Source: Verrucomicrobiota bacterium
GTDB taxonomy: Bacteria; Auribacterota; JABMQX01; JAFGEW01
Length of the DNA: 64,000 bases
Assembly (NCBI GenBank): GCA_016931415.1
Contig: JAFGEW010000074.1
Coordinates: 18,370 to 82,369, forward strand
Direction of reading: 5' to 3'
Shown: positions 32,535 to 41,039 of the stretch, in pieces
Layout of the letters: every line of letters begins with the position of its first letter
Position numbering within the stretch: the first letter of the stretch is position 1
Made by a program: the position numbers and the translations under genes
Notes under the pieces: model-generated
Databases searched by the model: none
Told to the model about the DNA's origin: nothing
The model's input: the letters and a program-made list of their open reading frames with translations, nothing else

Positions 32535-34082
32535 GTGAGAACCTACGTCGCCGTCTACCTTGGCGCGTTCGTGTTGGCGATGCTGATCACACCGCGCACC
32601 GCCCGCCTGGCTCGGGCAGCCGGCGTCATGGATATACCGGGCGTACGGCGTGTGCATCGTGATCCGACACCACGCCTCGGAGGCATCGCGCTCGTTCTGG
32701 CCACATTGATCATGCTCATGATTGTCCTGCTGGTTGACAACGCGATCGGCCGGGCATTTCGCGGCGGGCAGACTCAGCTCATCGCCGTGGTCGTGGGCAG
32801 CTTGCTGGTCCTCCTCGCCGGCACAATGGACGACATCCGTGGCCTGTCGGTCAGCGCGAAGCTGGCGTTCGAGATCGCCGCAGCGCTCCTGGTGTGCGCG
32901 CTCGGTGTCCGGATCGGCTCGATCAGCGTGGCCGGCATCACGCTGGCATTCGGCTGGTTCTCGTGGCCACTGACGATGCTGTGGATTGTCGGCGTCACCA
33001 ATGCGCTCAATCTCATCGACGGCATCGACGGGCTGGCTGCGGGAATCGCGCTGATCGCCTGCGCGGCAACCGCCTTCCTTGCCGTGTATCTGGGCCAACC
33101 TGTCATGGCCGTGCTCATGCTGGCGCTCTCGGGCAGCTTGAGCGGCTTTCTGATGTTCAATTTCCACCCGGCCCGAGTCTTTCTGGGCGACGGCGGCAGC
33201 CTCTTCCTTGGCTTCGCCATCGCAGCCGGAAGCGTGATGTCCGCCACGAAATCAGCCGCATTACTCGGGCTGGGCCTGCCGGTGCTCGCGCTCGCCGTGC
33301 CGATTTGCGACACGTTCTTCAGCATGCTCCGGCGCGCACTGACGCAGCGGTCTATCGTCGCGCCTGATCGCGGCCACATTCACCACCGCCTTCTCAAGAT
33401 GGGGGCAAGCCAGACCCAAGCCGCCGCATTGATCTGGCTTCTGACGTTGGCGTTCACAGGAGTGGGTGTGTTCATGTTCGTCAAACGAGGGATGATCCCG
33501 CTGCTGGTCTATTGCTGCGTTGCGGCCTTGCTCATGGCGGTCTTCTGGATTGCGGGGACACTGCCATTGCGCCAGTGCCTCACCCACCTGAGACGGCGGC
33601 TCAGAGTCAACCATGAAGCCAAGGGCCAAAGGCGACAGTACGAGCAGGCCGCCCTCTACTTCGAAGAGGCCGCATCGTTCGACGGCTGGTGGAGATCGGC
33701 ATGCACGGCGGCCGACCAGATGGGCTTCACCGGGCTGCGGATGCGGTGGCCGTGCGACGACGGCTCAGCGCAGTCGCTGCTCTGGGCACAGCCGGGAACC
33801 GAGGCCCGAGCCGATCAGACGGCCCACGTGCGTGTGCCCGTTCTCCGACAGCACCTCGGTCCGCCCGTCTGGCTCGAATGTGACGTGGCAATAGGCAGCT
33901 CGCTCGAGTCGGCCAGCCGGCGGATGATGCTCTTCAGCCGACTACTCGAGGAGTACAGCCCGGCTGATCTCCCCAGCGACGGTGCAACGCCCGGCAGCGC
34001 GGGGCGGAAGGCTGGAAACTCGGGCGGCCAAGATCCTCGACATGCGAAACCGGCGCACACTCAGAGCGCAACGCCGCGGTGA
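32535..34082 (+). CDS. WecA/MraY-like polyprenyl-phosphate sugar-1-phosphate transferase with C-terminal extension
   Basis: The initiating enzyme of the polymer: it moves a HexNAc-1-phosphate (in WecA, GlcNAc-1-P from UDP-GlcNAc) to undecaprenyl phosphate at the inner membrane. About ten membrane helices fill residues 1-355. Family motifs are PTPRLGGIAL, the DD pair in AGTMDDIRGLS, NALNLIDGIDGLAAG, FLGDGGSLFLGF and the cytoplasmic DRGHIHHRLL. A soluble extension of about 150 residues (EQAALYFEEAASFDGWWRSA and onward) is unusual and resembles tails on some WecA-like enzymes of EPS clusters. GTG 32535 is chosen from the membrane start (VRTYVAVYLGAFVLAML) and GAGG at the preceding stop. A WecG-type transferase ends the operon, which suits a WecA/WecG start of the repeat unit. 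Confidence 0.9.
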   Translation: MRTYVAVYLGAFVLAMLITPRTARLARAAGVMDIPGVRRVHRDPTPRLGGIALVLATLIMLMIVLLVDNAIGRAFRGGQTQLIAVVVGSLLVLLAGTMDDIRGLSVSAKLAFEIAAALLVCALGVRIGSISVAGITLAFGWFSWPLTMLWIVGVTNALNLIDGIDGLAAGIALIACAATAFLAVYLGQPVMAVLMLALSGSLSGFLMFNFHPARVFLGDGGSLFLGFAIAAGSVMSATKSAALLGLGLPVLALAVPICDTFFSMLRRALTQRSIVAPDRGHIHHRLLKMGASQTQAAALIWLLTLAFTGVGVFMFVKRGMIPLLVYCCVAALLMAVFWIAGTLPLRQCLTHLRRRLRVNHEAKGQRRQYEQAALYFEEAASFDGWWRSACTAADQMGFTGLRMRWPCDDGSAQSLLWAQPGTEARADQTAHVRVPVLRQHLGPPVWLECDVAIGSSLESASRRMMLFSRLLEEYSPADLPSDGATPGSAGRKAGNSGGQDPRHAKPAHTQSATPR

Positions 34083-34151
34083 GAGATTGACCAGAGCGAC
34101 AGCGGAGGCGCCCCACAGTCGCTGCGCTCGCTTCCTCAAAGTGGATAGCCT

Positions 34152-35579
34152 GTGAGAACTCCCGTACGGGCAATCGGCCAGCTCTGGACGGCGTTCCTGG
34201 CGGATTCGCTCCGCGCACGGTTCGCCAGGGGAGCATTCTGGGCTGTCACCGGCACACTGATCTCGCAGGGATTGCTGCTGGCCTCATCGGTCCTTGTCGC
34301 TCGCTTCCTCGGTAAGCAAGGCTTCGGCGAACTGGGCATCATCCGCGCGACCGTCGGCATGTTCGGCGTCTTGGTGGGTCTCCGGCTCGGGTTGACAGCG
34401 ACCAAACACGTCGCCGAGTTCCGCACGAGCGATCCGCTCCGTGCGGGCCGCATCATCGCTCTCTCGTCGATTGCGGGGGCCACCGCCGCTGCGGTTGGCG
34501 CCGGGCTGCTGCTCGTCGCCTCGCCCTACCTGGCGACGCACACGATTCAGGCGCCCCATCTGACGCCCGTGCTAATGATCAGCGCCGGGCTGCTTTTCTG
34601 CAACACCCTCGCGGGCGTGCAGCAGAGCGTGTTGGCCGGGTTGGAGGCCTTCAAAACCATCGCCAAGGTCAATGTGGCTTGCGGCGTGATCGGCTTCCCC
34701 TCCATGGTCGCGGGCGTCTACTTCTGGGGCTTGCCGGGGGTCGTGGCAGGCCTTGTGGCCGCGGCCGCGGCGGGCTGCCTGATCAACTACGCAGTCCTCG
34801 GCCACGAGACGCGCAAGGCCGGTATCCATGTGACCTGCCGGGGCTTCCGAAGCCAGCTCCCGATGCTATGGACGTTCTCGCTGCCAGCGTTCTTGAGCGC
34901 CGCCCTCGTCGGGCCCGTGATGTGGCTGGCCGGCACAATGCTCGTCCGTCAGCCGGACGGCTACGCCGAGATGGGGCTGTTTGAGGCCGCCAATCGCTGG
35001 GGCAGGATGCTCTTGATCCTGCCTGGACTTCTCGGCGCGGTTGCCATGCCGATCCTGTCCGAGCGGCTGGGCGCCGGCGACGGCACGCAGATGCGCAGGA
35101 CGCTGCGGATCTGCATGCTGACAAACGCGGCGCTTGTCATTCCGCTGGCCGTTGTGCTCGCGGCGTTCAGTCCGTGGGTTATGTCGCTCTACGGCGCGGA
35201 GTTTGCCGTGGGTTGGCCCATCCTCATGCTTGTGCTCGCCGCGGCAGTCCTCATGGCGCTTCAAACCTCGGCCGGCCAGATCATCACGGCGACGGGGCAA
35301 ATGTGGCTTGGCGTGGCAATGAACCTCGGATGGGCCGTCGCGCTCCTCGCCTCGTGTCGACTGCTTCTCGACGCGGGATGGGGCGCCTTCGGGATGGGGG
35401 CGGCATACCTGGCCGGCTACGGCGTGCATTCTGTCTGGGTTTTCCTCTTTGTCCACCGGGTCCTGCACGGGCGGACGTATGCACGACCGCGACGGAGCCG
35501 CCGCGACGCCGAAACACACAACAGCGGTCGAGATATACGTGATGAACCATGCGGTGAGACAGCCGTTGCTGTCCGTTGA
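34152..35579 (+). CDS. Wzx-type polysaccharide flippase
   Basis: A 475-aa membrane protein of the MATE-like polysaccharide transport superfamily, expected to flip lipid-linked repeat units across the inner membrane. It has about 12-14 hydrophobic helices and the typical start RGAFWAVTGTLISQGLLLAS followed by VARFLGKQGFGELGII. Later landmarks are GLEAFKTIAKVNVACGVIG, FEAANRWGRMLLILPGLLG and MPILSERLGAG. The start is GTG 34152 (VRTPVRAIGQLW). The C-terminus is basic and extends into the start of the methyltransferase gene, overlapping by 38 bases. Together with the polymerase at 38456 it makes the pathway Wzx/Wzy-dependent. Confidence 0.92.
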   Translation: MRTPVRAIGQLWTAFLADSLRARFARGAFWAVTGTLISQGLLLASSVLVARFLGKQGFGELGIIRATVGMFGVLVGLRLGLTATKHVAEFRTSDPLRAGRIIALSSIAGATAAAVGAGLLLVASPYLATHTIQAPHLTPVLMISAGLLFCNTLAGVQQSVLAGLEAFKTIAKVNVACGVIGFPSMVAGVYFWGLPGVVAGLVAAAAAGCLINYAVLGHETRKAGIHVTCRGFRSQLPMLWTFSLPAFLSAALVGPVMWLAGTMLVRQPDGYAEMGLFEAANRWGRMLLILPGLLGAVAMPILSERLGAGDGTQMRRTLRICMLTNAALVIPLAVVLAAFSPWVMSLYGAEFAVGWPILMLVLAAAVLMALQTSAGQIITATGQMWLGVAMNLGWAVALLASCRLLLDAGWGAFGMGAAYLAGYGVHSVWVFLFVHRVLHGRTYARPRRSRRDAETHNSGRDIRDEPCGETAVAVR

Positions 35580-36261
35580 GTGGTGGAACGACTACTTCGG
35601 CGAGGACGGCGGATGGGAATCGAACCGCGGCCGGGTGCAGACGCGTGCCTTTGTTAAGGCGTTCTGCACCCGCTCCCGCCTCGACCGCCACGCGCCCTCC
35701 ACGATCCTCGACGCCAGTTGCGCTCTGGGTGACGCGATGCCCGTGCTGCGGCGCCACTTCCCCAACGCCACGCTCTTCGGCAACGATTTCTCCGATGTCG
35801 CGGTTCGGCGATCCCGCGAGCGATATGGCACGTTGGCTGAGTTCTCCGTGAGGGCAATGGACGACATTGATGGCACGTACGATCTCGTCTACTCCTCAGC
35901 CACACTCGAGCACTTCATTGACTCCGAACAACTGGCCCGCACGTTGCTCTCACACAGCCAGCATCTCGCCGTGGTCGTTCCGTACAACGAACAACGCCAT
36001 GGCCAGGACCTTGAATGCTTCCCGCCCGAGAGCGACCACGTTCGAACATTCCGCGAGCACTCGTTCGACTTCCTGCTCGACGAACGTCTCGCCCGTCGCG
36101 TCGAGGCGTCAAGGCCGTTCCGTGTACCCGGAGCCTGGTCATGGACGCCCAGGCAACGGGTGGTTCAAACAGCCAAGAACGCCGCACGCTGGGCCCTTGG
36201 CCGTCCGCTCGTGCACGAAAAGACGATGATCCTGTTCGAGATCGAGAACGCGACAGCATGA
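35542..36261 (+). CDS. SAM-dependent methyltransferase-like protein
   Basis: A 239-aa protein of the class-I methyltransferase fold. Motif I reads STILDASCALGDAMPVLRRH (the usual GxGxG is altered to ASCALGD), motif II LFGNDFSDVAVRRSR, then DLVYSSATLEHF for the acidic/active-site loop. It probably methylates a sugar or modifies the EPS, but the altered Gly-loop leaves activity uncertain. Start taken at ATG 35542 (MNHAVRQPLLSVEWWNDYFG), inside the flippase gene; GTG 35539 is also possible. The stop overlaps the next gene (ATGA). Confidence 0.8.
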   Translation: MNHAVRQPLLSVEWWNDYFGEDGGWESNRGRVQTRAFVKAFCTRSRLDRHAPSTILDASCALGDAMPVLRRHFPNATLFGNDFSDVAVRRSRERYGTLAEFSVRAMDDIDGTYDLVYSSATLEHFIDSEQLARTLLSHSQHLAVVVPYNEQRHGQDLECFPPESDHVRTFREHSFDFLLDERLARRVEASRPFRVPGAWSWTPRQRVVQTAKNAARWALGRPLVHEKTMILFEIENATA

Positions 36262-37217
36262 ACGCGAAACACCTCCAGCAAACCGCCGCAGCGATCCCGT
36301 CATGGGATCCGGAGTGTCTTGTCGAGCGCCGTTGTCCGTTCTGCGGCGACGGCGGCAAGGCTCACTCCACTCGGCCCGACGGCCTCACGGTGCGCGTCTG
36401 CTTGGTGTGCGGCGCCTTCTTCGTCTCCCCCGCGCCGAACGAGACCGAGCTGCGAAGGCTCTATGCAACATACTCCGGCCGGCACGCCAGAAGAAGACGA
36501 CCGCACCCGCGAACCGTCCTGCATGCAGTGCCCTGGGATGATTTCCGCCTCGTCGAGATCGAGTCGCACGTCCGATTCAACGGCGCCCGCGTCCTTGACG
36601 TGGGGTGCGGTTGGGGAACGCTGCTCAAGTGCGTCGAGCGACTGGGTGCCGCCGTAGTCGGCGTCGATCTCGATCCCGACGCCGTGTCCTTCGCACGCGA
36701 CACCCTCGGTGTCTTGAACGTCAGCGTGGGCACGCTGGAAAACGTCCCGTGCGGTCCAGCGTTCGACGTCGTGTGCATGTTCGATTTCATTGAGCACCCG
36801 CTCGACCCACTGGAGCAGCTCGAGCAAGCCGTCGCGCTCCTCGCGCCGCGCGGCGTCCTGGCGATCTGGACCCCGAACGCCTCGGTGGCGCACAGCGAGG
36901 AGGTGCCGGCTGCGTTCAGAGTTGACCTCGAACATATGCAGTATCTGAGCATCCCGACGTGCCAATGGCTGGCACATGAGCTCGACCTGCAGGTACTGCA
37001 TGTCGAGTCCGCGGGCTTCCCTCACCTCAACGGCACCCGCACCCTGCACGGCCCGAACGGCCGACACAGACTCGTCGAGACCGTTCGACACATCGCCTCG
37101 GGCATGCCCGGGTGGCGTGCGCTCAGGGCACTCGGCCACGCCGTGTTCCCGTCGCAGGTGTGCGATCCACGCCGTGGCACGTATCACCTGTTCTGCCTCT
37201 TCCAGAAAGGCACATGA
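36258..37217 (+). CDS. Methyltransferase with N-terminal zinc ribbon
   Basis: A 319-aa protein with a zinc-ribbon-like start (CPFCGDGGKAH ... VCLVCGAFFVSPAP, two CxxC pairs near 25-50). A class-I methyltransferase domain follows: motif I ARVLDVGCGWGTLLKCVERLG, VVGVDLDPDAVSFAR, and VVCMFDFIEHPLDP. CxxC-headed methyltransferases of this kind are common in O-antigen and EPS clusters, where they methylate sugars or the polymer end. The ATG overlaps the previous stop by four bases. A paralogous arrangement appears in the fusion gene at 47072. Confidence 0.88.
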   Translation: MNAKHLQQTAAAIPSWDPECLVERRCPFCGDGGKAHSTRPDGLTVRVCLVCGAFFVSPAPNETELRRLYATYSGRHARRRRPHPRTVLHAVPWDDFRLVEIESHVRFNGARVLDVGCGWGTLLKCVERLGAAVVGVDLDPDAVSFARDTLGVLNVSVGTLENVPCGPAFDVVCMFDFIEHPLDPLEQLEQAVALLAPRGVLAIWTPNASVAHSEEVPAAFRVDLEHMQYLSIPTCQWLAHELDLQVLHVESAGFPHLNGTRTLHGPNGRHRLVETVRHIASGMPGWRALRALGHAVFPSQVCDPRRGTYHLFCLFQKGT

Positions 37218-37220
37218 GCC

Positions 37221-38468
37221 GTGAACATCGGCATTGTCACAACATGGTTCGAGCGTGGCGCGGCGTACGTCTCGCGTGCCTACATGGACGCCTTTGCCGC
37301 GGCCTCGCACCATGTGTACATCTACGCGCGTGGCGGCGAGCGCTACGGGCGCGGGGCCGTCGAGTGGGATCTCGCGTGCGTGACGTGGGCCCCACGACTT
37401 GGCTGTCGCGCCGGCGGCGTCGTCTTCGATCTGAACCATCTGGCGCGATGGTTGAGCGACCGGCGCATTGACGTCGTGCTGTTCAATGAGGAGCGCAACT
37501 GGCACGTCGTGCGCCTCTGCAAGCGGCTCGGTTATCCCGTCGGCGCGTACGTCGATTACTACACCCCGGCAAGCGTGCGGTTCTTCGACGCCTACGACTT
37601 CCTCGTCTGCAACACGCGGCGGCACAGCTCGGTCTTCCAGGACCATGCGCACTGCATCCACGTGCCGTGGGGCACTGACACGGAGCTGTTCAGACCCAAT
37701 GGCGCCGCGCCTACGAGCCCCGTGCGGTTCTTCCATAGCGCGGGCGTCTCGCCGTTCCGCAAGGGAACCGATCTCGCGATCCGAGCCTTCCACCAGATCA
37801 ATGGCGACGCACGACTCATCATCCACACCCAGAAACAGGTGGCGGACTGGGAGTGCGAAACCGATCTCCTCGACGATCCGCGAATCACCGTGATCGTCCG
37901 GACCGTCCCCGCGCCCGGCCTCTATCACCTGGGCAACGTCTACGTGTACCCCTCGCGCCTCGACGGTGTCGGGCTGACGCTGTGCGAAGCGTTAGCCTGC
38001 GGTCTTCCGGCCATTGCCACCGATGAACCACCGATGAACGAGTTCGTCATCGATGGCCTGAACGGCCTGCTTGTTCCCGTGGCGAGCCGGCGGCGCCGAC
38101 CAGACAGCTACTACTGGCCGATGGCTACCGCCGACGTAAGCGAGCTCAGCGCCCGTATGCAGTGGTACGTCGACGATCCGTCGCGCGTGACGAGCCAGGC
38201 GCGCCAGGCACGGCAATCGGCCGAAGAGCGCTTCTGCTGGCAGAAGAATGCCGCAGGCTTGGCCGACCGGATCGCCGGGCTCGTCGACCAAGATCGCAAG
38301 CGTAAGCCCGCCTTGGGCACACGAGTCGCATGGACCATCAGCGGCGTGATCGACCGTGTCCGCGCGACGTGCATCGCGGGCGCCAAGAGGGCCTTGAGAA
38401 AAGATTCCCGCGGGCACAGGACAACGCACGCCGCAGCGCCCGCCGGACTTGGAGAATGCTCGTGCTGA
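37221..38468 (+). CDS. GT4-like glycosyltransferase
   Basis: A 415-aa GT-B fold glycosyltransferase. The N-terminal half starts MNIGIVTTWFERGAAYVSRA. The C-terminal half carries SAGVSPFRKGTDLAIRAF and the donor-binding segment YPSRLDGVGLTLCEALACGL, with the E-x7-E-like acid pair partly altered. About 80 basic residues at the end are not part of the usual fold. GTG 37221 lies three bases after the previous stop. It would add one sugar of the EPS repeat; donor and acceptor cannot be read from sequence. It overlaps the polymerase gene by 13 bases. Confidence 0.88.
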   Translation: MNIGIVTTWFERGAAYVSRAYMDAFAAASHHVYIYARGGERYGRGAVEWDLACVTWAPRLGCRAGGVVFDLNHLARWLSDRRIDVVLFNEERNWHVVRLCKRLGYPVGAYVDYYTPASVRFFDAYDFLVCNTRRHSSVFQDHAHCIHVPWGTDTELFRPNGAAPTSPVRFFHSAGVSPFRKGTDLAIRAFHQINGDARLIIHTQKQVADWECETDLLDDPRITVIVRTVPAPGLYHLGNVYVYPSRLDGVGLTLCEALACGLPAIATDEPPMNEFVIDGLNGLLVPVASRRRRPDSYYWPMATADVSELSARMQWYVDDPSRVTSQARQARQSAEERFCWQKNAAGLADRIAGLVDQDRKRKPALGTRVAWTISGVIDRVRATCIAGAKRALRKDSRGHRTTHAAAPAGLGECSC

Positions 38469-39865
38469 GTGGACACGATATCGTGACGTCGGCACCTGTC
38501 GCCGCCGCGGGCACCAGCGCTGCGTTTGGCCGCACAGCGCAGCGTCACCACGACTGGATGGTGGCACGCGTCATCCTGTTCGCTCTCGGGTGGTGCATCA
38601 TTACGGCCAGTTGGCCTGGTCGCGAATACCGCGCTGCCGACGAGCTGTACGAAGGCGGCTTCGACCTGGCCATCAAGTTCCAGGTCGTCGCGTGGGCTCT
38701 CGTGGGGATCGGATCTGTGGTCGCCTTGAAGGCTCGACTCGCCGCGGCCGTGCGGATGATTATCGGCTCGTCGCTGCGCTGGTACGCCCTGTTCGCGGTT
38801 GGGGCCCTGTGCAGCACAGCGTGGTCGGTCTCGCCCGTTCTGACGGCCTTCCGTGCCCTGCAACTGTGCACGACGCTGCTGCTCGTTGTGCTCATCGTGA
38901 AGACAACCGAGGCCAACCGGATATACACGTTCTACTTCTGCTACGGCTGCGTCGCCATCATGGCCCTGGGGGCGGGCGCCTGTTGGATCCTTGTCCCCGG
39001 CGAGACTGAGCGCGCCTTCGGTCCGCCGCTTTTCCGTGGAACCTTGGCCATCGTGGCGGCCATCTGCGCCGTCGCGACGATTCCGCGTGCACTCTCGTCG
39101 GCACAACGAAGGCCAGGCCAGTGGGCCATCGTGCTTCTCCTGCTCACTGGCGTCGTGCTCGCCGGACGCAGCCGCGGCGTTGTCATCGCCTTCACTTTAG
39201 TTGGCCTGCTCGGCATGCTGCTGTCATTCAGGGGGCGATTGACGGCGGTGTTCATCGCGACAGCGGTCACGTGTGCCGCTTTCGCCTATTCGCAGCCGTT
39301 GTGGGACTACTTCAACCGGGCGGACGTCGGCGGCGGTGACATCCGCACACTCAACGGCCGCCTGCCGATCTGGGACGAAATTATCAGCATGCGGCATGAC
39401 CTGCCCTGGCTCGGACGGGGTTTCGTGGCCGGTAGCCGTGACTGGTTCGTCGAGGAATTCATGGCCCGAGGCGGCGGCTTCGCCGCCCAGCACGCCCACA
39501 ACGCGTGGCTCAACGCCTTGATCGAGACCGGGCTGCCCGGGCTCTTCTGCCTGATCATGCTCACCTGGGTCCTTGTCAGGGACGGCGGGCGCATCATGGT
39601 CCGTGCGCTCGCCCACGAACCGCAGTCGTCGCTCTCGAGCCTCAAGGTCGGGTTCGCGCTTGCCGCCCTCTACACACTCGTGATCGGCATCCCGTGGCAC
39701 GGGCTCGCCGCACGCGCGGGTCCGACGCTGCTCCCGATGCTCCTATGCTGCTACTGGGTCCGGCCTGCAAGGCGGTCCCCGGCCCAAACCGCGCCCGCAG
39801 ACCGCCACGCGCCGGAGACGGCGAACAACCCGCGTCGAGAGGCTGACCCAGACTGTGGACGCTAG
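38456..39865 (+). CDS. O-antigen polymerase/ligase-like membrane protein (Wzy)
   Basis: A 469-aa membrane protein with about 11-12 helices and a large extracytoplasmic loop (residues ~290-350) containing GGDIRTLNGRLPIWDEI and the family signature AQHAHNAWLNALIETGLPGL. This is the Wzy_C (O-antigen ligase/polymerase) pattern, in which NGRxxxW and the HxxHNxxL motif mark the active loop. It would polymerise the lipid-linked repeats in the periplasm. ATG 38456 overlaps the previous gene by 13 bases; the upstream open frame to 38330 is the shadow of that gene. The tail is Pro/Arg-rich. The next gene starts 11 bases before its stop. Confidence 0.9.
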   Translation: MLVLSGHDIVTSAPVAAAGTSAAFGRTAQRHHDWMVARVILFALGWCIITASWPGREYRAADELYEGGFDLAIKFQVVAWALVGIGSVVALKARLAAAVRMIIGSSLRWYALFAVGALCSTAWSVSPVLTAFRALQLCTTLLLVVLIVKTTEANRIYTFYFCYGCVAIMALGAGACWILVPGETERAFGPPLFRGTLAIVAAICAVATIPRALSSAQRRPGQWAIVLLLLTGVVLAGRSRGVVIAFTLVGLLGMLLSFRGRLTAVFIATAVTCAAFAYSQPLWDYFNRADVGGGDIRTLNGRLPIWDEIISMRHDLPWLGRGFVAGSRDWFVEEFMARGGGFAAQHAHNAWLNALIETGLPGLFCLIMLTWVLVRDGGRIMVRALAHEPQSSLSSLKVGFALAALYTLVIGIPWHGLAARAGPTLLPMLLCCYWVRPARRSPAQTAPADRHAPETANNPRREADPDCGR

Positions 39866-41039
39866 GACACCACAACTGAGAGCCCTTTTCATTCACGCGG
39901 CCCTCACGCCGTACCGCATCGATCTGCTCAACCACCTGCACCGGCACCTCGAACTCAAGGCGATCTTCCTCCGCATGAACCCCGCCTCCCAGGCGTTTGA
40001 CCAAGCCGAACTCCGCAGCCGGCTCGAATGCGACCACGAATACCTTCTTCGCGGCTTCGAAATCGGCGGCAGGCTCTTTCGCCGGGGCGTCCTGCCAGCC
40101 ATCGAGACGTTCGACCCGGATGTCGTCGTGACCCAGGAGTACTCGCCGACCACGCTCTCGCTGGCCCTGCTGGGCAGACGCATCCTGGGCCGGCGATGGG
40201 GCCTGACGATTCTGACCGCGGATAGCAGCCTCATCGCGGGCGACGCGGGCTATGCGCGCAAGCTCGCCCGCCGCATCGCCCTCGGTGCCGCGGACAGCGT
40301 GATCGTGTACACAGACGCCGGCAAGACGTGGCTCGTTGACCAGGGCGTACCTGCGAACCGCGTCTTCGTCTCGCCCAACTGCCAGGACGAAAAACGATTC
40401 GCTACCGCGCTCGACGACGCGCTACCGCTCGCCGAGCAGTTTCTCGTCAAGAAGGGTCTGCATGGCAGACGGATCGTGCTCTGCGTCGGGCGGCTTGTCG
40501 AGCTAAAGGGCGTTGATCGTGTCATCGGCGCGTTTGCCCGCGTTGCTCGGACGGTCCCGGACACGCTGCTCGTCGTGGTGGGAGACGGGCCGGAGCGCCG
40601 CGCGCTCGAGCAGCTTGCCACGCGCGAGGGCGTGGCCGATCGCGTTCGCTTCGAGGGGCAACAGCAGGGCCGTGACCTTCTGGCTTGGTACCTGCTCGGC
40701 CGACTGCTCGTTCTGGCCAGCCGCTGGGAGTGCTATGGCGCCGTTGTCAATGAGGCGCTCCTGGCCGGCACGCCCGTGCTCTGCTCGAAGGCGGCTGGCG
40801 CGGCCGAGCTGATCCGCAGCGGACACAACGGCCACGTCTTCGATCCCTACGATCTGAACGTGCTGAGCGACCACATGGCTCACTGGCTGCAGGCCGCTGC
40901 GCCCCTTGGTGTCCAGCCCTTGAAATGCAGAGAGAGCCTGATGCCCTACCCGTTCGAAGAAGCGGCCCATCCCTTCATCCAGGCAATCGAGGTGGCGGCA
41001 ATGGCGTCACGTGGCATCTGCGAGGTAACCCACTCGTGA
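39855..41039 (+). CDS. GT4-family glycosyltransferase
   Basis: A 394-aa GT-B glycosyltransferase with FIHAALTPYRIDLLNHL at the N-terminus and the GT4 donor site IVLCVGRLVELKGVDRVIGA, LLVVVGDGPERRALE and ECYGAVVNEALLAGTPVLCS, with the E-x7-E acid pair. The Ala/Gly-rich AAGAAELIRSGHNGHVFDP is typical of this family. It starts at GTG 39855 inside the polymerase gene and its stop overlaps the next start (GTGA). Substrates unknown; one of four glycosyltransferases in the operon. Confidence 0.9.
   Translation: MDARTPQLRALFIHAALTPYRIDLLNHLHRHLELKAIFLRMNPASQAFDQAELRSRLECDHEYLLRGFEIGGRLFRRGVLPAIETFDPDVVVTQEYSPTTLSLALLGRRILGRRWGLTILTADSSLIAGDAGYARKLARRIALGAADSVIVYTDAGKTWLVDQGVPANRVFVSPNCQDEKRFATALDDALPLAEQFLVKKGLHGRRIVLCVGRLVELKGVDRVIGAFARVARTVPDTLLVVVGDGPERRALEQLATREGVADRVRFEGQQQGRDLLAWYLLGRLLVLASRWECYGAVVNEALLAGTPVLCSKAAGAAELIRSGHNGHVFDPYDLNVLSDHMAHWLQAAAPLGVQPLKCRESLMPYPFEEAAHPFIQAIEVAAMASRGICEVTHS

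Noticed and set aside
36300..37928. Long - strand open frame (542 codons)
   Set aside because: Antisense to two well-supported EPS genes, with no motif or ribosome-binding site.
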